A stretch of 35,654 bases of DNA from the NCBI GenBank assembly GCA_021777055.1, contig JAIQZO010000021.1:1-35654 (forward strand), given 5' to 3'. How positions within the stretch are numbered: position 1 is the first letter of the stretch; every line of letters begins with the position of its first letter. Origin of the DNA: Candidatus Anammoxibacter sp. (GTDB taxonomy: Bacteria; Planctomycetota; Brocadiia; Brocadiales; Anammoxibacteraceae). The notes under the pieces were generated by a model. The model was given only the letters and a program-made list of their open reading frames with translations, searched no databases and was not told the origin of the DNA. Shown here piece after piece: positions 32,458-35,654 of this stretch. Position numbers and translations under genes: made by a program.

Positions 32458-34275
32458 ATGTATATTTTAGGTATATCAGCCTTTTATCACGATAGTGCAG
32501 CATGTCTTGTTAAAGATGGAAATATAGTTGCGGCTGCCCAGGAAGAGAGATTTACAAGAAAAAAGCATGATATGAACTTTCCTGCTAAAGCGATAGAGTA
32601 CTGTCTTAAAGAAGCAGGAATAACTATTAACGATATTAATTATGTAGGTTTTTATGATAAGCCGTTTATAAAGTTTGAAAGGATTCTTTATAGCGCCTTT
32701 CAATATGCACCAATTGGAATAGGAATGTTTTTAAAGGCGATGCCTCCATGGTTAAAACAAAAATTATTTACACGAAAGGTAATTCATAAAGAGCTTAAAT
32801 ACGAAGGAGAACTCCTATTTACAGAGCATCATGAGTCCCATGCTGCTTCAGCTTATTATCCTTCTCCATATACCGACGCAGCAATTATTACAGTTGATGG
32901 TGTTGGTGAATGGACAACTACTAGTTACGGGATAGGTGAAGATAATAAAATCACCATACTATCAGATATTAAGTTTCCTCACTCCATAGGACTATTATAT
33001 TCCGCTTTTACTTACTATTTAGGGTTCAAGGTTAATTCAGGTGAATATAAAGTAATGGGACTTGCTCCTTATGGGAAGCCAAAATATGCCCATATTATAT
33101 TTGAAAAACTTGTTGACCTAAAAGAAGACGGCTCTTTTAAATTAAATATGCAGTATTTTAATTACGGTGCCGGTCTTACCATGACAAATAGTAAATTTGA
33201 TACGCTTTTTGGGGATAAACCCAGAAAGTCAGAATCAAAGTTAACTCAGAAAGATATGGATATTGCAAGTTCTATACAATTTGTAACAGAGGAGATAATG
33301 TTACGTATTGTTAAACATGTATACAAGTTAACAAAGAAAAAGAATTTATGTATGGCTGGTGGAGTCGCCCTAAATTGTGTGGCAAACGGCAGGATACTCC
33401 GCGAAAGTTCATTTGATAATATATGGGTAACACCGGCATCAGGAGATGCTGGAGGAGCTTTAGGTACCGCATTATTTATTTGGCATCAATATCTTGATAA
33501 CAAAAAAGTTGTCATAGATAATAAAGATAAGTTAAGTGGCACCTATCTAGGTCCATCTTTTAATAGTAGCGAGATAGAGAAGTTTTTAATAGAAAATAAG
33601 GCAAATTTTATTAAACTTGAGAATAGCGAACTTCCAGGTAAAATTGCAGATCTTATTTCAGAAGAAAAGGTTATTGGGTGGTTTCAAGGCCGGATGGAGT
33701 TTGGACCAAGAGCACTTGGAGCAAGAAGTATAATAGCGGATGCAAGGTCAAAGAACATGCAGTTAATTATGAATCAAAAGATAAAGTTCAGAGAGTCATT
33801 TCGCCCTTTTGCACCATCCGTTTTAGAGGAACATGTGTCTGAATATTTTGATATTCATCAAGAATCTCCTTATATGTTATTTGTTGCTGATGTTGCTAAA
33901 GAAAAATTAACCAATTTTAGCGATAATCAAGATGATAAGTGCGGGTTAGACAAATTAAATGTTATCAGATCTGAAATACCTGCAGTAACGCATGTTGATT
34001 GCACTGCAAGAGTACAAACTGTTAATAGAGATGAAAATCCTTTATATTATGATACTATAAAAAAATTTTATGAAAAAACCGGTTGTCCTGTTATAATTAA
34101 TACTTCTTTTAATGTACGAGGAGAGCCTATCGTATGTACACCAGAAGACGCTTTTAAATGTTTCATGAGAACAAACATGGACTACCTGATTTTAGGTAAT
34201 TATTTATTGGAGAAGGAAGAACAAGCGGAACTAAAGAATGATATTGACTGGAAAAACGAGTTTGAATTGGATTGA
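32458..34275 (+). CDS. Carbamoyltransferase (NodU/CmcH/SxtI family)
   Basis: The 605-residue enzyme transfers a carbamoyl group from carbamoyl phosphate to a hydroxyl via carbamoyl-AMP. The N-terminal Kae1-like domain starts 'MYILGISAFYHDSAACLVKDG'. The metal-binding 'EHHESHAASAYYPSPYTDAAIITVDGVGEWTT' and 'GGVALNCVANGRI' follow. The C-terminal YrdC-like domain has 'FQGRMEFGPRALGARSIIADAR', 'KFRESFRPFAPSVL' and 'INTSFNVRGEPIVCTPEDAF'. I start at 32458 because the domain begins there and AGAGAAG precedes it. A start at 32416 would add 14 residues not found in the family. Downstream are the two small SxtK- and SxtJ-like genes. The product may be a modified glycan or secondary metabolite; the acceptor is unknown. 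Confidence 0.93.
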   Translation: MYILGISAFYHDSAACLVKDGNIVAAAQEERFTRKKHDMNFPAKAIEYCLKEAGITINDINYVGFYDKPFIKFERILYSAFQYAPIGIGMFLKAMPPWLKQKLFTRKVIHKELKYEGELLFTEHHESHAASAYYPSPYTDAAIITVDGVGEWTTTSYGIGEDNKITILSDIKFPHSIGLLYSAFTYYLGFKVNSGEYKVMGLAPYGKPKYAHIIFEKLVDLKEDGSFKLNMQYFNYGAGLTMTNSKFDTLFGDKPRKSESKLTQKDMDIASSIQFVTEEIMLRIVKHVYKLTKKKNLCMAGGVALNCVANGRILRESSFDNIWVTPASGDAGGALGTALFIWHQYLDNKKVVIDNKDKLSGTYLGPSFNSSEIEKFLIENKANFIKLENSELPGKIADLISEEKVIGWFQGRMEFGPRALGARSIIADARSKNMQLIMNQKIKFRESFRPFAPSVLEEHVSEYFDIHQESPYMLFVADVAKEKLTNFSDNQDDKCGLDKLNVIRSEIPAVTHVDCTARVQTVNRDENPLYYDTIKKFYEKTGCPVIINTSFNVRGEPIVCTPEDAFKCFMRTNMDYLILGNYLLEKEEQAELKNDIDWKNEFELD

Positions 34276-34402
34276 TTGTTTATTTTAACTTAGAACATTA
34301 TATTAATATAATTCATCATAGAGTGATAAAATTTTGTTGAAATTAAACCTTCAAATTAAAGTTAATTATTTTAGTAAACTAGATAATCTTTTTAAGTAAA
34401 AT

Positions 34403-34561
34403 ATGGCAAAAATTTCAATAATTAGAGAGTTGTGGGATTTTATGAAAGTCAGAAAGAAATTCTGGCTAGCACCTATTATTGTCGTTCTCTTACTTTTAGG
34501 CATCTTAATTGTCTTTACACAAAGCTCTGCACTTGCACCGTTTATATATGCCCTATTTTAA
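34403..34561 (+). CDS. DUF5989/SxtK-like 52-residue membrane protein
   Basis: A short gene of 52 residues: MAKISIIRELWDFMKVRKK, then one hydrophobic helix (about 20-38), then a short end FTQSSALAPFIYALF. The 'ELWxFMKxRKKFWLxPI' start and 'SALAPFIYxLF' end match the DUF5989 family, which I know from the position between a carbamoyltransferase and an SxtJ protein, as in the saxitoxin cluster (SxtK). The frame stops three bases before the SxtJ start, implying coupling. Function unknown. It probably localises or supports the carbamoyltransferase at the membrane. Confidence 0.85.
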   Translation: MAKISIIRELWDFMKVRKKFWLAPIIVVLLLLGILIVFTQSSALAPFIYALF

Positions 34562-34564
34562 TAA

Positions 34565-34966
34565 ATGATAAATAATTATACAGAAAAAGATATTAAAACG
34601 TTTGGGTATGGACTAACAGGTTTCCTCTCTATATTAGGGGCAATTAATCTGGTTAAAGGAAATAGTAATATCTATTGTTACTTCTTCGCAGCTGGGTTAA
34701 TAGCATTTATTATTTCTATAGCAAGACCATATACCCTAAAGTATCTCTATAAACCAATGATGATATTAGCCCATGCAATAGGATGGTTTAATACCCAGGT
34801 TTTATTATCTTTAATTTTCTTTCTTTTAATATCACCGATTTCTTTAATTTTAAGACTTACGAGGAAAGATTTATTAAATCAAAGAATTGACAATAGTTGT
34901 GAAAGTTACTGGAATAAATCTTCTTTGAAGGTTAGAGATAAGTCTGAATATCATAAACAATTCTAA
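34565..34966 (+). CDS. SxtJ-like membrane protein
   Basis: The 133-residue protein has three hydrophobic segments (about 14-28, 35-50 and 70-97). 'KPMMILAHAIGWFNTQVLLSLIFFLLISPISLILRLTRKDLL' and the closing 'SCESYWNKSS' fit the SxtJ family signature (W-x-N-T/R ... I-x-P-[IM]-G/S-L-x-[LM]-R-L-x-x-[KR]-D-x-L ... S-Y-W). SxtJ was named in the saxitoxin cluster, and its role is not established there. It follows the SxtK-like gene by three bases and ends the probable operon. Confidence 0.88.
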   Translation: MINNYTEKDIKTFGYGLTGFLSILGAINLVKGNSNIYCYFFAAGLIAFIISIARPYTLKYLYKPMMILAHAIGWFNTQVLLSLIFFLLISPISLILRLTRKDLLNQRIDNSCESYWNKSSLKVRDKSEYHKQF

Positions 34967-34968
34967 GG

Positions 34969-35006
34969 TTATTCTTCTTGATAGTAATTAGACTTTAGAA
35001 GAATAA
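34969..35006. terminator. Hairpin between convergent SxtJ-like and rpiB genes
   Basis: Perfect 10-bp arms TTATTCTTCT (34969-34978) and AGAAGAATAA (34997-35006) enclose 18 bases between the two convergent gene ends. It is a possible shared terminator. The stem is AT-rich and without a long T-run. Confidence 0.5.
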
Positions 35007-35026
35007 AGAGAGCTGAAACAATATTT

Positions 35027-35470
35027 TTATAAGCCTTCCAGATCTTTTATCTTATTTACTCTTCTAGCATGACGTCCATTCTCAAATTCAGTCTCTAGCC
35101 ATAGCTGAATCTGATTATCAATAATTTCATGGTTTACTATATCAGTTCCTAAGCAAAGGACATTAGCATCATTGTGCCTCCTACTCATTTCAGTAGTAAA
35201 AAGATCATGACAGAGAGCAGCCCGAACACCATTAACTTTATTTGCGGCTAGTGACATACCTATTCCTGTACCGCAAATTAGAATTCCTTTGTCGCTCCGT
35301 CCTTCAGCAACCTCTTTACCTACCTTTTGACCGAAATCCGGATAGTCTACAGAGTCCTGTTCGTTATCAGGCCCAAGATCATTAACTGTATGTCCCATTG
35401 AGGCCAAATATCGTATTATAATCTCTTTTAATGTAAAACCTCTATGATCTGAGGCAATCGCTATTTTCAT
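35027..35470 (-). CDS. rpiB: Ribose-5-phosphate isomerase B
   Basis: The 147-residue enzyme interconverts ribose-5-phosphate and ribulose-5-phosphate in the pentose phosphate pathway. Motifs are 'MKIAIASDHRGFTLKE' (1-16; Asp8-His9), 'ILICGTGIGMSLAANKVNGVRAALCHD' (63-89, catalytic Cys66) and 'SRRHNDANVLCLG' (97-109, His100). Full length. Its ATG lies two bases from the inner boundary of the right terminal repeat. On the minus strand it is downstream of the duplicated partial gene and its terminator, so it probably needs its own promoter within the duplicated leader. Confidence 0.96.
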   Translation of the reverse strand: MKIAIASDHRGFTLKEIIIRYLASMGHTVNDLGPDNEQDSVDYPDFGQKVGKEVAEGRSDKGILICGTGIGMSLAANKVNGVRAALCHDLFTTEMSRRHNDANVLCLGTDIVNHEIIDNQIQLWLETEFENGRHARRVNKIKDLEGL

Positions 35471-35507
35471 ACAAAATAATCCTGATTAATTACTTCAACA
35501 AAATACA

Positions 35508-35540
35508 ATAAAAAAAGGGCTGGCCAAAGGCCAGCCCTTT
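35508..35540 (-). terminator. Strong terminator of the right partial gene
   Basis: The same 12-bp stem and 3-base loop as at the left end (115-147), reading on the minus strand. The tail here is seven uninterrupted T residues. Confidence 0.9.
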
Positions 35541-35578
35541 TGATAAAACAGAAACAATTACCAAAGCTTTAGAAAATA

Positions 35579-35653
35579 TTATCTTCCTACACCTGGTAAG
35601 TGATCAGGCCCCTGGATATTATCCCACTGTGCGCCTAAATCAATCCACTCTAC
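35579..35653 (-). CDS. 3' end of the second copy of the duplicated gene
   Basis: Encodes the same 24 C-terminal residues and TAA as 2-76, with no difference. It is truncated by the window edge. See the left-hand entry for possible identity. Confidence 0.7.
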   Translation of the reverse strand, partial: VEWIDLGAQWDNIQGPDHLPGVGR

Positions 35654-35654
35654 A

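Larger units (their letters stand above)
35472..35654 (-). repeat. Right terminal inverted repeat
   Basis: Reverse complement of 1-183 with mismatches only at the positions corresponding to 142 and 170. Similarity ends two bases before the rpiB start codon, so one boundary of the duplication lies just upstream of that gene. Confidence 0.97.

Overview
The window is an AT-rich (by eye) stretch of Gram-negative bacterial DNA with about 30 genes: lipoproteins, periplasmic proteases, FAD enzymes, cofactor and cell-envelope genes. The first and last 183 bases are inverted copies of one another. The outer 141 bases are identical and two mismatches lie in the remaining 42. This suggests a complete assembly contig whose two ends run into the same duplicated locus. 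The shared end codes for the last 24 residues of a protein (tail containing EWIDLGAQWDNI) plus a strong terminator. That tail reminds me of planctomycete cytochrome/hydrazine-synthase-alpha-type proteins. With the AT-rich composition and the PD40 lipoprotein, a planctomycete, possibly an anammox lineage such as Candidatus Scalindua, is my best guess, but this is weak inference. 

Left region (1-3.7 kb): the partial duplicated gene, then almost 1 kb of non-coding DNA with a REP hairpin pair and a long MITE-like inverted repeat, a secreted beta-helix protein, and a convergent nitronate monooxygenase. Second region (3.7-10.2 kb): a co-directional minus-strand cluster of two GMC-type FAD oxidoreductases, two small membrane proteins and a membrane-anchored protein with a CrtC/AttH-like motif, all five with strong Shine-Dalgarno sites. 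It looks like an envelope-associated pathway oxidising a lipid, isoprenoid or other hydrophobic alcohol, and is the least understood coherent unit here. 

Third region (10.7-17.3 kb): RidA, a PD40/TolB-like lipoprotein, a coiled-coil membrane protein, GlmS (plus strand), and an unusual 676-residue membrane protein with two short in-frame tandem duplications and a predicted extracytoplasmic propeller. Fourth region (17.4-25.7 kb): a minus-strand run with a HEPN/MNT toxin-antitoxin pair, PdxA, riboflavin synthase, HisC, a class I glutamine amidotransferase, ThiC, an RluB-type pseudouridine synthase, a membrane protein and a free-standing tRNA-binding domain. Several intergenic gaps hold strong inverted repeats. 

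Right region (26-35.5 kb): a plus-strand site-2-protease homologue and MnmA, convergent with an M48 metalloprotease. Divergent from the M48 gene, a likely operon runs HtrA protease, SGNH hydrolase, NodU/SxtI-type carbamoyltransferase, a 52-residue DUF5989/SxtK-like protein and an SxtJ-like membrane protein. The last three form a recurrent carbamoylation module whose small membrane partners have no established function. RpiB on the minus strand closes the window, starting two bases from the terminal repeat. I saw no rRNA, tRNA, CRISPR array, intact transposase or phage gene.
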